Shown piece by piece: positions 22,339 through 29,798 of a stretch of 38,061 nt of DNA. The stretch lies in assembly GCA_900315765.1 (NCBI GenBank), contig ONAK01000012.1, positions 1-38,061 on the forward strand, given 5' to 3'. Both the position numbers and the translations under genes were made by a program. The notes under the pieces are model-generated. The model was not told where the DNA came from. It saw nothing but the letters and a program-made list of their open reading frames with translations, and did not search any database. How positions within the stretch are numbered: position 1 is the stretch's first letter; each line of letters begins with the position of its first letter. Source of the DNA: an uncultured Prevotella sp. Lineage in GTDB: Bacteria > Bacteroidota > Bacteroidia > Bacteroidales > Bacteroidaceae.

Positions 22339-24984
22339 ATGAAAAGACTTTTAACTTTAACCATCTCAGCAATATTAGGAACTGCTGTGTGGGCTCAGGC
22401 AAAGTATCCGTTCCTGGATACCAAGCTATCAAACAAAGAACGTGTAGAGAATCTGCTATCGTTACTCACACCGGAGGAGAAGGTGGGACTGATGATGAAC
22501 AAGTCGGTTTCTATCGACCGCTTGGGTATTCCCAGCTACAACTGGTGGAGCGAGGCTTGTCATGGTGTGCGACAGGGCGGCTATACAGTCTATCCACAAC
22601 CCATCGGAATGGCTGCAGCATTCAATGCCCAGTTGTTCTACGATGTCTTCTCACAGGTGTCGGATGAGGCGCGCGCCAACTGGAATCGCACTGACCACAA
22701 CGATCCCAAACTGTTTAACGTGCCAATGGGAGTGGTTTACTATCCAGGCAACCCAGAACTCACCTTCTGGTGTCCAAACGTCAACATCTTCCGTGACCCA
22801 CGCTGGGGGCGCGGTCAGGAGACATGCGGTGAGGACCCTTATCTGAATGCCGTGCTTGGTGTGCAGACCGTGCTTGGTATGCAGGGCAACAACGATAAAT
22901 ACTTTAAAACCCACGCTTGTGCCAAGCACTATGCTGTGCACAGCGGACCAGAGCCATTGCGCCACTCGATGAATGTAGAGCCAACCAACCGCGACCTGTG
23001 GGAAACCTATCTGCCGGCATTCAAAGCATTGGTTAAGAAAGGTAACGTGCGCGAGGTGATGTGTGCTTATCAGCGGTTTGAGGGAAAACCATGTTGTACC
23101 AGCGACCGTCTGCTGATTGACATTCTGCGCAACAAGTGGGGCTACGATGCTATCGTACTGACTGACTGCGATGCCATCAACAACTTCTATAACAAAGGTC
23201 AGCACGAAACGCATAAAGGTCCGCTGTCAGCATCAGTAGATGCCGTGCTGAACGGTACCGACCTTGAGTGTGGAAAGGTGTTCATGAGTTTGGTGGATGC
23301 TCTGCATAAGGGGATCATCAAGGAGGATGTGCTTGACCAGCATCTCCGTAAGACACTGATGGGCCGTTTCGAACTGGGTATGTTCGACCCTGCAGAGATG
23401 TTGCCTTGGGCTAATCTTGGTCCTGAGGTTATCAGCAGTGAGAAGAATGACGCCATGGCCACTCAGGCTGCTCGCGAGAGTATGGTGCTGTTGGAGAACA
23501 AGAACAACGCGCTGCCACTGTCAAAGACTATCAAGACGCTGGCTGTGCTTGGTCCTAATGCCGACGACGTGAACATGCTGAACGGAAACTACGGAGGTAC
23601 TCCTACCGAGGCTCATCAGCACTCGCTGCTCTCTGGTATCAAGGCTGCTGTGCCTGGTGCTAAGATTATCTATAACAAGGCTTGTGAACTGAACGATGAA
23701 TATGCTACCATTCACCACCTGCAGGACTTTAACGACGGCAAGGGTGTGAAGGTGGAGTTCTATAATACGGAGCGCTCCCCGTTCAACGGGGAGGCGGCTT
23801 CCGCCGGAGAGGCTATCACCCCAACTAAGACTGCATATTACAATGAAATAAACTTCTCTACATTCGGCGCTTGGGGCTTTGCAGAAGGTGTCAGCGATAA
23901 AAATCTCAGTGTTCGCGTCAGCGGAAAATACACAGCCAACTTTACTGGTGAGATGAAGTACACCTTGACTACTGATAACGGCTATGTGCTGAAGGTGAAT
24001 GGCGAGGTAGTAGAAGAGGCACAGGCTGGTGGCCGTCGTGGTTTCGGCTTCGGATTCGGTCGCAAGCCAGAGTATAAGTCATTCCCCGTGGAGGCAGGCA
24101 AGACCTACGATGTGGTGATCGAATACAAGCACGGAAACGGACAGTTTGCCATGCTGCGTGGCGACATCTGCGAGCGCAATCTGGTTGACTTTACCAACCT
24201 TGCCAACGAGGTTAAGGATGCTGACGCCATCGTGATTATCGGTGGTATCTCTGCCCAGATGGAGGGCGAAGGTGGTGATAAGCAGGACATAGAACTGCCA
24301 AAGGTTCAGCAGATGCTGATTAAGGCTATGCACAAGACAGGTAAGCCGGTAATCTTCGTGAACTGCTCAGGTTCTGCCATCGCATTCGGTAGCGTAGAGG
24401 GCGAGTACGATGCATTGCTTCAGGCTTGGTATGCCGGTCAGGGTGGTGCCAAGGCGCTGGCTGAGGTACTGTTTGGCGACTATAATCCAAACGGAAAACT
24501 GCCTGTTACCTTCTATCGTTCAAACAATGATCTGCCCGATTTCCTCGACTACTCGATGAAAAACCGCACCTATCGTTACTTTACAGGTGTGCCTCAGTAT
24601 GCATTCGGCTACGGACTCAGCTACACAACCTTCAATGTGGGCAATGCTAAGATCTCTGCCAAGCAGATGAAGAAGAACGGCAAGGTTACACTGACCATCC
24701 CCGTTACTAACACAGGCAGTCGCGAAGGGGCTGAAACAGTTCAGGTTTACGTAAAGGCTCTTGACGATGCAGGTGCACCCATTAAGGCGCTGAAGGGATT
24801 CCAGAAGCTGAACCTGAAGGCAGGTGAGACCAAGAAGGCCACCATCACACTCGATGGCGAGGCATTTGAGTACTACGACGAGATGATAGATGAGCTGGCA
24901 ACCAAGGCTGGTCGCTATCAGATACTCTACGGAACCTCATCGATGGATAAGGATCTGAAAGCAATAGATTTTGTAGTGAAGTGA
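22339..24984 (+). CDS. Secreted glycoside hydrolase family 3 enzyme with PA14 domain
   Basis: This 881-residue protein has a signal peptide (MKRLLTLTISAILGTAVWAQ), a GH3 N-terminal barrel with the nucleophile D276 in IVLTDCDAI, an alpha/beta C-domain interrupted by a PA14-like module (about 465-610), and a C-terminal fibronectin III-like domain. The early segment YNWWSEACHGV resembles GH3 beta-xylosidases and beta-glucosidases of Prevotella; the substrate cannot be fixed from sequence alone. Residues about 479-491 (SPFNGEAASAGEA) are encoded by two adjacent GC-rich hairpins (23775-23812). Upstream in-frame ATGs at 22291 (inside the promoter) and 22327 are less likely starts. Its stop abuts the stop of convergent nadK. 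Confidence 0.9.
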   Translation: MKRLLTLTISAILGTAVWAQAKYPFLDTKLSNKERVENLLSLLTPEEKVGLMMNKSVSIDRLGIPSYNWWSEACHGVRQGGYTVYPQPIGMAAAFNAQLFYDVFSQVSDEARANWNRTDHNDPKLFNVPMGVVYYPGNPELTFWCPNVNIFRDPRWGRGQETCGEDPYLNAVLGVQTVLGMQGNNDKYFKTHACAKHYAVHSGPEPLRHSMNVEPTNRDLWETYLPAFKALVKKGNVREVMCAYQRFEGKPCCTSDRLLIDILRNKWGYDAIVLTDCDAINNFYNKGQHETHKGPLSASVDAVLNGTDLECGKVFMSLVDALHKGIIKEDVLDQHLRKTLMGRFELGMFDPAEMLPWANLGPEVISSEKNDAMATQAARESMVLLENKNNALPLSKTIKTLAVLGPNADDVNMLNGNYGGTPTEAHQHSLLSGIKAAVPGAKIIYNKACELNDEYATIHHLQDFNDGKGVKVEFYNTERSPFNGEAASAGEAITPTKTAYYNEINFSTFGAWGFAEGVSDKNLSVRVSGKYTANFTGEMKYTLTTDNGYVLKVNGEVVEEAQAGGRRGFGFGFGRKPEYKSFPVEAGKTYDVVIEYKHGNGQFAMLRGDICERNLVDFTNLANEVKDADAIVIIGGISAQMEGEGGDKQDIELPKVQQMLIKAMHKTGKPVIFVNCSGSAIAFGSVEGEYDALLQAWYAGQGGAKALAEVLFGDYNPNGKLPVTFYRSNNDLPDFLDYSMKNRTYRYFTGVPQYAFGYGLSYTTFNVGNAKISAKQMKKNGKVTLTIPVTNTGSREGAETVQVYVKALDDAGAPIKALKGFQKLNLKAGETKKATITLDGEAFEYYDEMIDELATKAGRYQILYGTSSMDKDLKAIDFVVK
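23775..23812. repeat. Double GC-rich hairpin in frame inside the GH3 gene
   Basis: CTCCCCGTT (23775-23783) pairs with AACGGGGAG (23785-23793), and GGCGG (23793-23797) with CCGCC (23801-23805). The base composition is distinctly richer in G and C than the flanking coding sequence. It is in frame and encodes a small, flexible Ser/Gly/Ala stretch. Confidence 0.65.
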
Positions 24985-25869
24985 TTAACGGGTATCAGCA
25001 CCCCACATCATTTTTTCGCGGAGGGTGTTGAAATAGCGATGATCTGATCGCTTAACTACCTTGATATCGTAGGGGGCACGACGGAGCGTAATCCTTGTGC
25101 CCTCTTTACATTTCTCTGAACGACCATCGATAGCCACCAGGAAATTGTGAGAGCGACTCTCAACATCAAGTTCGATAACAGATGAATCGGCTAATACTAT
25201 CGGACGCACATTAAGCGAATGAGGCGCAACGGCAGTCATCGAGAATACCTTGGTTCCAGGCACGATGATGGGGCCGCCATTTGAAAGACTATATGCTGTA
25301 GAACCAGTAGGTGTTGACACGATCAGTCCATCGGCCTGATAGGTGTTAAGATACTGTCCGTTGACGCTGGCGCGAATAGAAATCATCGATGCGGAATCTC
25401 GCTTTAGTATTGCCACATCGTTTAGAGCGCAGCTGCACTCGCCAAGAGGCTCACCATCGGCCTCAATCTGTATCAGAGCACGCGACTCAACAGCATAATC
25501 GTCATTATGAAGGGCTGTCAGGCAATGCTCTATGTCGTCGGGACTGATGTCGGCCAGGAAACCCAGACGCCCCATGTTGACACCAAGAATAGGGATACTC
25601 TTCTTGCCCACACGGCAGGCTGCCTTCAGGAAGGTACCATCGCCACCCATCGAAATAACGAAGTCGGCATCGAAATCATCATTGTTGAAAATCTTGACTG
25701 CCTTAACATCCAGACGCTGGTTGTCCTTCAGGAAGAAATAATACTCCATATCCACATAAAGCTCTGCCCCAAAGTTATTGAGGCAAGAGAGCACCTTCTG
25801 GATGCTGGCCGATTTACGAGCCTGATAAATATTGCCCAATAAGGCAAATCTGAGCCTACGATGTTCCAT
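24985..25869 (-). CDS. nadK: NAD kinase
   Basis: The 294-residue protein phosphorylates NAD to NADP with ATP. Conserved motifs are GGDGT (75-79), a GRLGFLAD segment near 102, NDVAI, and the glycine-rich TPTGSTAYSLSNGGP. A frame with a TTG codon continues 7 codons upstream, but the promoter -7 box (TATCTTTG, 25895-25888) covers it, so the ATG at 25869 is preferred. Its stop codon directly follows that of the GH3 gene on the opposite strand, with no terminator between. Confidence 0.94.
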   Translation of the reverse strand: MEHRRLRFALLGNIYQARKSASIQKVLSCLNNFGAELYVDMEYYFFLKDNQRLDVKAVKIFNNDDFDADFVISMGGDGTFLKAACRVGKKSIPILGVNMGRLGFLADISPDDIEHCLTALHNDDYAVESRALIQIEADGEPLGECSCALNDVAILKRDSASMISIRASVNGQYLNTYQADGLIVSTPTGSTAYSLSNGGPIIVPGTKVFSMTAVAPHSLNVRPIVLADSSVIELDVESRSHNFLVAIDGRSEKCKEGTRITLRRAPYDIKVVKRSDHRYFNTLREKMMWGADTR

Positions 25870-25887
25870 TCTTACTGCTTTTGGGTG

Positions 25888-25918
25888 CAAAGATATGGAT
25901 TATTTTGGATAAAGCCAA
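25888..25918 (-). promoter_or_regulatory. Promoter of nadK
   Basis: On the complement, TTG (25918-25916), exactly 20 nt, then TATCTTTG (25895-25888). The ATG at 25869 follows 18 nt after the box, so the leader is very short. Confidence 0.78.
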
Positions 25919-26008
25919 GAAAATGATAAGAAATTAGGATAAGAAATGTACGCGCGAGGAGACGTTTGCTAAATAGTGTTAATAAACGGCAGTTTTTTGG
26001 ATAAAAGC

Positions 26009-26039
26009 TTGGAGGGTATTGATATTTATTCTACTTTTG
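26009..26039 (+). promoter_or_regulatory. Promoter of the GntR-ABC operon
   Basis: TTG (26009-26011), 20-nt spacer, TACTTTTG (26032-26039). The start of transcription should fall within the inverted repeat at 26040-26065. Confidence 0.8.
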
Positions 26040-26065
26040 CAGTGTACTATTAAAGTGGTACACTG
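26040..26065. promoter_or_regulatory. Candidate GntR-family operator at the transcription start
   Basis: CAGTGTAC and GTACACTG are perfect 8-bp arms separated by 10 nt. The site begins one base after the -7 box, so a bound protein would block transcription start. YtrA-type GntR repressors recognise inverted repeats of GTnTA-TAnAC type, and the operon's last gene encodes such a regulator. Binding is inferred. Confidence 0.65.
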
Positions 26066-26101
26066 TAACACTGATATTAATCACTTAAAAAACGTTGAGA
26101 T

Positions 26102-26917
26102 ATGATAGAGGTAAAAAACATCAGTTTTAAGTACGCAGGTCAGAAGAACCTGGTATTCGATGATTTCAGTTTGGAGCTGAAGCAGGATAATATCTATGGC
26201 CTGCTAGGAAAGAATGGTACAGGTAAGTCAACCTTGCTTTACCTGATAGCTGGACTGCTGCGCCCCAAAAAGGGTACGGTAAGCTTTGACGGTGTGGAGA
26301 CTAAGCTGCGCCGTCCTGAGGTGCTGCAGGATATTTTCATCGTGCCTGAGGAGTTCGACCTGCCATCTATGACACTTAATGAGTATGTAAAGATCAATCG
26401 CCCCTTCTACCCACTCTTCAGCACCGCGGTACTTGAAGGCTGTCTGAAGGATTTTGAACTGACCAGCGATGTGAAGCTGAATGCCCTCTCGATGGGACAG
26501 AAGAAGAAGGTGTTCATGGCCTTTGCACTGGCCACGAATACCAAGATGCTGCTGATGGACGAGCCAACCAACGGACTCGACATCCCATCAAAGAGTCAGT
26601 TCCGCAAGGTGGTAAGTCAGTATATGACGGGCGATCGTACGCTCATCATCTCTACCCATCAGGTGCACGATGTGGAGAGTCTGCTCGACCATATCCTGAT
26701 CCTCTCGCCACAGCGCCTGCTGCTTAATGCCAGCGTGGCTGATATTCAGGAGAAATACACCTTCGAGTATCGCACACCTGCCGAGATGGACGACGTACTC
26801 TATGCTGAGCCTTCGCTCCAGGGTAATGCCGTAATCGCTCCTCGCCAGGAGGGTTGCCCTGAGACACAGGTGAATCTGGAATTGCTGTTCAATGCCGTAA
26901 ACGAAGGAAAGCTATGA
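26102..26917 (+). CDS. ABC transporter ATP-binding protein
   Basis: This 271-residue ATPase has Walker A GLLGKNGTGKST (33-44), the signature LSMGQ (129-133), Walker B LLMDEP (150-155) and the switch histidine H186 in STHQ. The signature has M in place of the first G of LSGGQ, a variant seen in exporter ATPases of this type. It pairs with the two membrane proteins that follow. It is the first gene of the operon and overlaps the next by 4 nt (ATGA). The transported substrate is unknown. Operons of ATPase, ABC-2-type membrane proteins and a YtrA-like GntR are known to respond to envelope stress or antibiotics in Firmicutes; that is only an analogy here. Confidence 0.9.
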   Translation: MIEVKNISFKYAGQKNLVFDDFSLELKQDNIYGLLGKNGTGKSTLLYLIAGLLRPKKGTVSFDGVETKLRRPEVLQDIFIVPEEFDLPSMTLNEYVKINRPFYPLFSTAVLEGCLKDFELTSDVKLNALSMGQKKKVFMAFALATNTKMLLMDEPTNGLDIPSKSQFRKVVSQYMTGDRTLIISTHQVHDVESLLDHILILSPQRLLLNASVADIQEKYTFEYRTPAEMDDVLYAEPSLQGNAVIAPRQEGCPETQVNLELLFNAVNEGKL

Positions 26918-27702
26918 TACAGTTTAATATACATAGGTTCGGAAGGTTGGCCAAGTGGACGTTCTCGTTCGACAAGACCTATTACATCAAGTCGTTTCTG
27001 CAGATATTTGTGATGGCTGCCTTGATGTTTGTCGCCTTTACCACACGTTTCTTTACGCTGACTGGCGCCAATCTGCCTTCGCGCTATGCTCCCTGTGCTG
27101 CCATCTTTATGGGTGTGCTGGCGGTGCACTTGATGATTGGTCCCGCTGTGATGTTCTACAGCTTTAAGAACAGGCGCGAAGACCAGAACTATATGATGTT
27201 GCCAGCCTCGAACCTCGAGAAGTATCTGGTGCGCTATGCTGGTTTGATAATCATGTTTTTTATCTATGCGGTAGCTTTATTGGCAAGCGATCTGGTGCAG
27301 TATCTGCTGAATATAATGATTGGCAAATATGACACGGTGTTTGTGTTGTCATATCTGGCAGACAGGATGCAACAAGCGTCCATTCCGTATTTTAGCACGA
27401 GGGAATTGGTGGCCGTGGCTGTCACCTTAGTGTGGCTCAACTCGCTCTATGCATTGGGGGGCACTTTCTTCCGTTCGCACAAATATGCTTGGGTGTTCGT
27501 CACGCTGATTATCATCTTAGCAGCTATGTTAATGGCCTGGATGCTTCCAAAAGACAACGTGATGGCATTAGATGCTGATAATCCATTACACGTTATAATC
27601 ATTGGGGATGCTATCTATGTGGCCTGGGCCATGTTGAACTACTGGTTGGCTTACAGGTGTTTCTGCCGTTCGCAGGTGATTGGTAAATTTATAAATTGGT
27701 AA
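26914..27702 (+). CDS. ABC-2-type membrane protein (paralogue 1)
   Basis: The 262-residue protein has about six hydrophobic segments. It begins MIQFNIHRFGRLAKWTFSFD and contains YMMLPASNLEKYLVRY near residues 91-106. Both features recur in the next gene, so the two are paralogues and presumably form a heterodimeric permease. It overlaps the ATPase gene by 4 nt. I do not recognise a named family beyond ABC-2-like permeases of Bacteroidota. Confidence 0.78.
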   Translation: MIQFNIHRFGRLAKWTFSFDKTYYIKSFLQIFVMAALMFVAFTTRFFTLTGANLPSRYAPCAAIFMGVLAVHLMIGPAVMFYSFKNRREDQNYMMLPASNLEKYLVRYAGLIIMFFIYAVALLASDLVQYLLNIMIGKYDTVFVLSYLADRMQQASIPYFSTRELVAVAVTLVWLNSLYALGGTFFRSHKYAWVFVTLIIILAAMLMAWMLPKDNVMALDADNPLHVIIIGDAIYVAWAMLNYWLAYRCFCRSQVIGKFINW

Positions 27703-27707
27703 GAGCT

Positions 27708-28598
27708 ATGAAAAGTTTTAGTATCAACAGATTTGGCAAGTTGTTGTGCTGGGTGCTGCGTGTGAACATGCGCTCGCTGCTGGCCTGGGCTGTTGGCTCG
27801 ATAGGAGCTGTGTTCATGGGCGAACTGATGGCCATCAAGATGGCTGGTTTTAATACACCTTATTCATTCTTGTCGGCTACTTCACAGATGGGGAGTGTTA
27901 TATTAGTCCTGGTATCGCTCATTATGGTGAGTTCGGTTGTTTCTACCATCAACGAGAAGCGTAAACGCGAGGCGTTTATGATGCTGCCTGCCACTAATCT
28001 CGAGAAATATCTCGCGCTGATAATCTATACATCCGTTGTCTGTATGGTTTGTTTGACGCTGGCCTTTGTGCTGGGCGACTGTCTGCGCATGTTGTGGTTC
28101 TGGATCAGTCCCCCCAAGGGTTTGGAGCTATATTCTTCATTTGATGGCGAGACCTTGTACTACTGGTGGTCGTCGGTACTCCCCTTGCTAGTGAGGGATT
28201 TTACGCCCGATGTGCTTGTTGGCAACCCTGGATTTGAATATACCGCATGGTATATAGCCATGGAGCTGGCTGTGGTAGCAGGAATGACATTGTGGATACA
28301 CTCGCTGATGACTCTGGGCGGTACGCTGCTGCGCAAGTATGCGTTCATCATCACAAGTGCCTTCTTTATTCTGTGTTTTTCTCTCTTCGTTAAGTTCGTG
28401 AACTACTACGATCTCTCTATATTCACGAGTAACTGGGAAAAAGGTAAACTGGTGACACAGGAGGTGGGGACATTAGCCTATGTGCTGGCGGTGGTGCTGC
28501 CGCTGTTCGCCATCTTCAACTACTGGGCATCGTTCCGTATCTTCAAAGGATTTCAATTAATTACTAATAAGTGGACTAATTATGACTTTCACAAATGA
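27708..28598 (+). CDS. ABC-2-type membrane protein (paralogue 2)
   Basis: The 296-residue protein begins MKSFSINRFGKLLCWVLRVN and has about six membrane spans. FMMLPATNLEKYLALI near residues 87-102 matches the paralogue encoded just upstream. An in-frame TTG codon at 27696 lies within the preceding gene; the ATG at 27708 is preferred, 5 nt after the preceding stop. Its end overlaps the GntR gene by 17 nt. Confidence 0.78.
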   Translation: MKSFSINRFGKLLCWVLRVNMRSLLAWAVGSIGAVFMGELMAIKMAGFNTPYSFLSATSQMGSVILVLVSLIMVSSVVSTINEKRKREAFMMLPATNLEKYLALIIYTSVVCMVCLTLAFVLGDCLRMLWFWISPPKGLELYSSFDGETLYYWWSSVLPLLVRDFTPDVLVGNPGFEYTAWYIAMELAVVAGMTLWIHSLMTLGGTLLRKYAFIITSAFFILCFSLFVKFVNYYDLSIFTSNWEKGKLVTQEVGTLAYVLAVVLPLFAIFNYWASFRIFKGFQLITNKWTNYDFHK

Positions 28599-28944
28599 CA
28601 AGCCGATTTACATCCAGATGGCCGATCGTCTGTGCGACGAGATCCTCTCTGGAGTGTATAAAGACGACGATAGAATTCCGTCGGTACGCGAGTATGCCGT
28701 GCTGCTGGAAGTGAATACCAACACAGCCGTCAAAGCCTACGAACAGTTGGCTCGCGAGGAAATTATCTACAACAAGCGCGGACTGGGCTATTTCGTTACT
28801 CCTGGTGCCAAGAAGCAGATTCTGAAGGCGCGCAAGCAGGAGTTTATGAAGGAGCGACTGCCTGAGTTGTTCCGCCAGATGCAATTGTTGGACATAACGT
28901 TAGAGGATGTTAAAACAGCCTATCATGCAACTTTAGGCCAATAA
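28582..28944 (+). CDS. GntR family transcriptional regulator, YtrA type
   Basis: The 120-residue protein has an N-terminal winged helix-turn-helix (about 8-75: PIYIQMADRLCDEILSG, IPSVREYAVLLEVNTNTAVK, RGLGYFV) and only a short helical tail, which is the layout of the YtrA subfamily. It lacks the large ligand domains of FadR, HutC or MocR types. The gene overlaps the preceding permease by 17 nt, so it is expressed with the transporter. It probably represses its own operon at 26040-26065. Confidence 0.9.
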   Translation: MTFTNDKPIYIQMADRLCDEILSGVYKDDDRIPSVREYAVLLEVNTNTAVKAYEQLAREEIIYNKRGLGYFVTPGAKKQILKARKQEFMKERLPELFRQMQLLDITLEDVKTAYHATLGQ

Positions 28945-28985
28945 CAAGCGTCTAACAAACAGAAATTTTGGTAAAAAATTGATTT

Positions 28986-29705
28986 ATGATACATTTAAAA
29001 GACATCAACAAAACCTATCAAGGAGCCCAGCCGCTTCATGTGCTGAAAGGCATCTCGCTCGATATTGAGAAAGGCGAGTTCGTCAGCATCATGGGAGCAT
29101 CGGGCTCAGGTAAGTCTACACTGCTTAACATCCTGGGTATCCTGGACAATTACGATTCAGGAACCTACGAACTGGCAGGAGTACCCATCTGGAACCTCTC
29201 AGAGCGCAAGGCGGCTGAGTATCGCAACAAGATGATAGGTTTCATTTTCCAGAGCTTTAATCTCATCTCTTTCAAAACCGCCGTGGAAAACGTTGAGTTG
29301 CCATTATTCTATCAAGGGGTATCCAGGAAAAAGCGCCACCAGATGGCGATGGAGTATCTGGATAAGCTTGGCTTGGCCGATTGGGCCGAACACTACCCCA
29401 ATGAACTGTCGGGAGGACAGAAACAGCGCGTGGCTATAGCCAGAGCACTCATCACTCGTCCACAGATCATCCTGGCCGATGAGCCAACAGGAGCATTGGA
29501 CTCGAAGACATCTGTGGAGGTGATGCAGCTGCTTAAAAAGCTGAATCAGGAGGATGGTATGACCATCGTGGTGGTTACTCACGAAAGCGGTGTGGCTAAT
29601 GAAACTAATAAGATAGTGCATATCAAGGATGGCATCATCGGCCAGATAGAAGAGAACCTCGATCATAATGCATCACCATTCGGCAGCGGCGGATTAATGA
29701 AATAA
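28986..29705 (+). CDS. ABC transporter ATP-binding protein, MacB/LolD type
   Basis: This 239-residue ATPase has Walker A GASGSGKST (37-45), signature LSGGQ (141-145), Walker B IILADEP (161-167) and H199. The motif IGFIFQSFNLI and the EPTGALDSKTS segment are typical of the LolD/MacB/FtsE group, which power FtsX-type permeases that export or pump periplasmic substrates. Two such permeases, an adaptor and a TolC protein follow. A GCAACGGAC element occupies most of the 93-nt gap to the first permease. I see no convincing promoter in the 41 nt after the GntR gene, so readthrough from that operon is possible. Confidence 0.92.
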   Translation: MIHLKDINKTYQGAQPLHVLKGISLDIEKGEFVSIMGASGSGKSTLLNILGILDNYDSGTYELAGVPIWNLSERKAAEYRNKMIGFIFQSFNLISFKTAVENVELPLFYQGVSRKKRHQMAMEYLDKLGLADWAEHYPNELSGGQKQRVAIARALITRPQIILADEPTGALDSKTSVEVMQLLKKLNQEDGMTIVVVTHESGVANETNKIVHIKDGIIGQIEENLDHNASPFGSGGLMK

Positions 29706-29712
29706 TAATTTA

Positions 29713-29783
29713 GCAACGGACAACAGGACTAACAGGACTGATTAATCCTAAGAAAAAAGTCCTTATGTCCTGTAGTCCGTTGC
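29713..29783. repeat. GCAACGGAC palindromic element inside the efflux operon
   Basis: Left arm GCAACGGACAACAGGACT (29713-29730), right arm ending TGTCCTGTAGTCCGTTGC (29766-29783). The inner left arm carries CTGATTAATCCTA, the polar half shared with the copy at 3736-3810. It is 7 nt after the ATPase stop and 15 nt before the permease ATG. Confidence 0.88.
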
Positions 29784-29798
29784 AAAAGAATAAAGACT

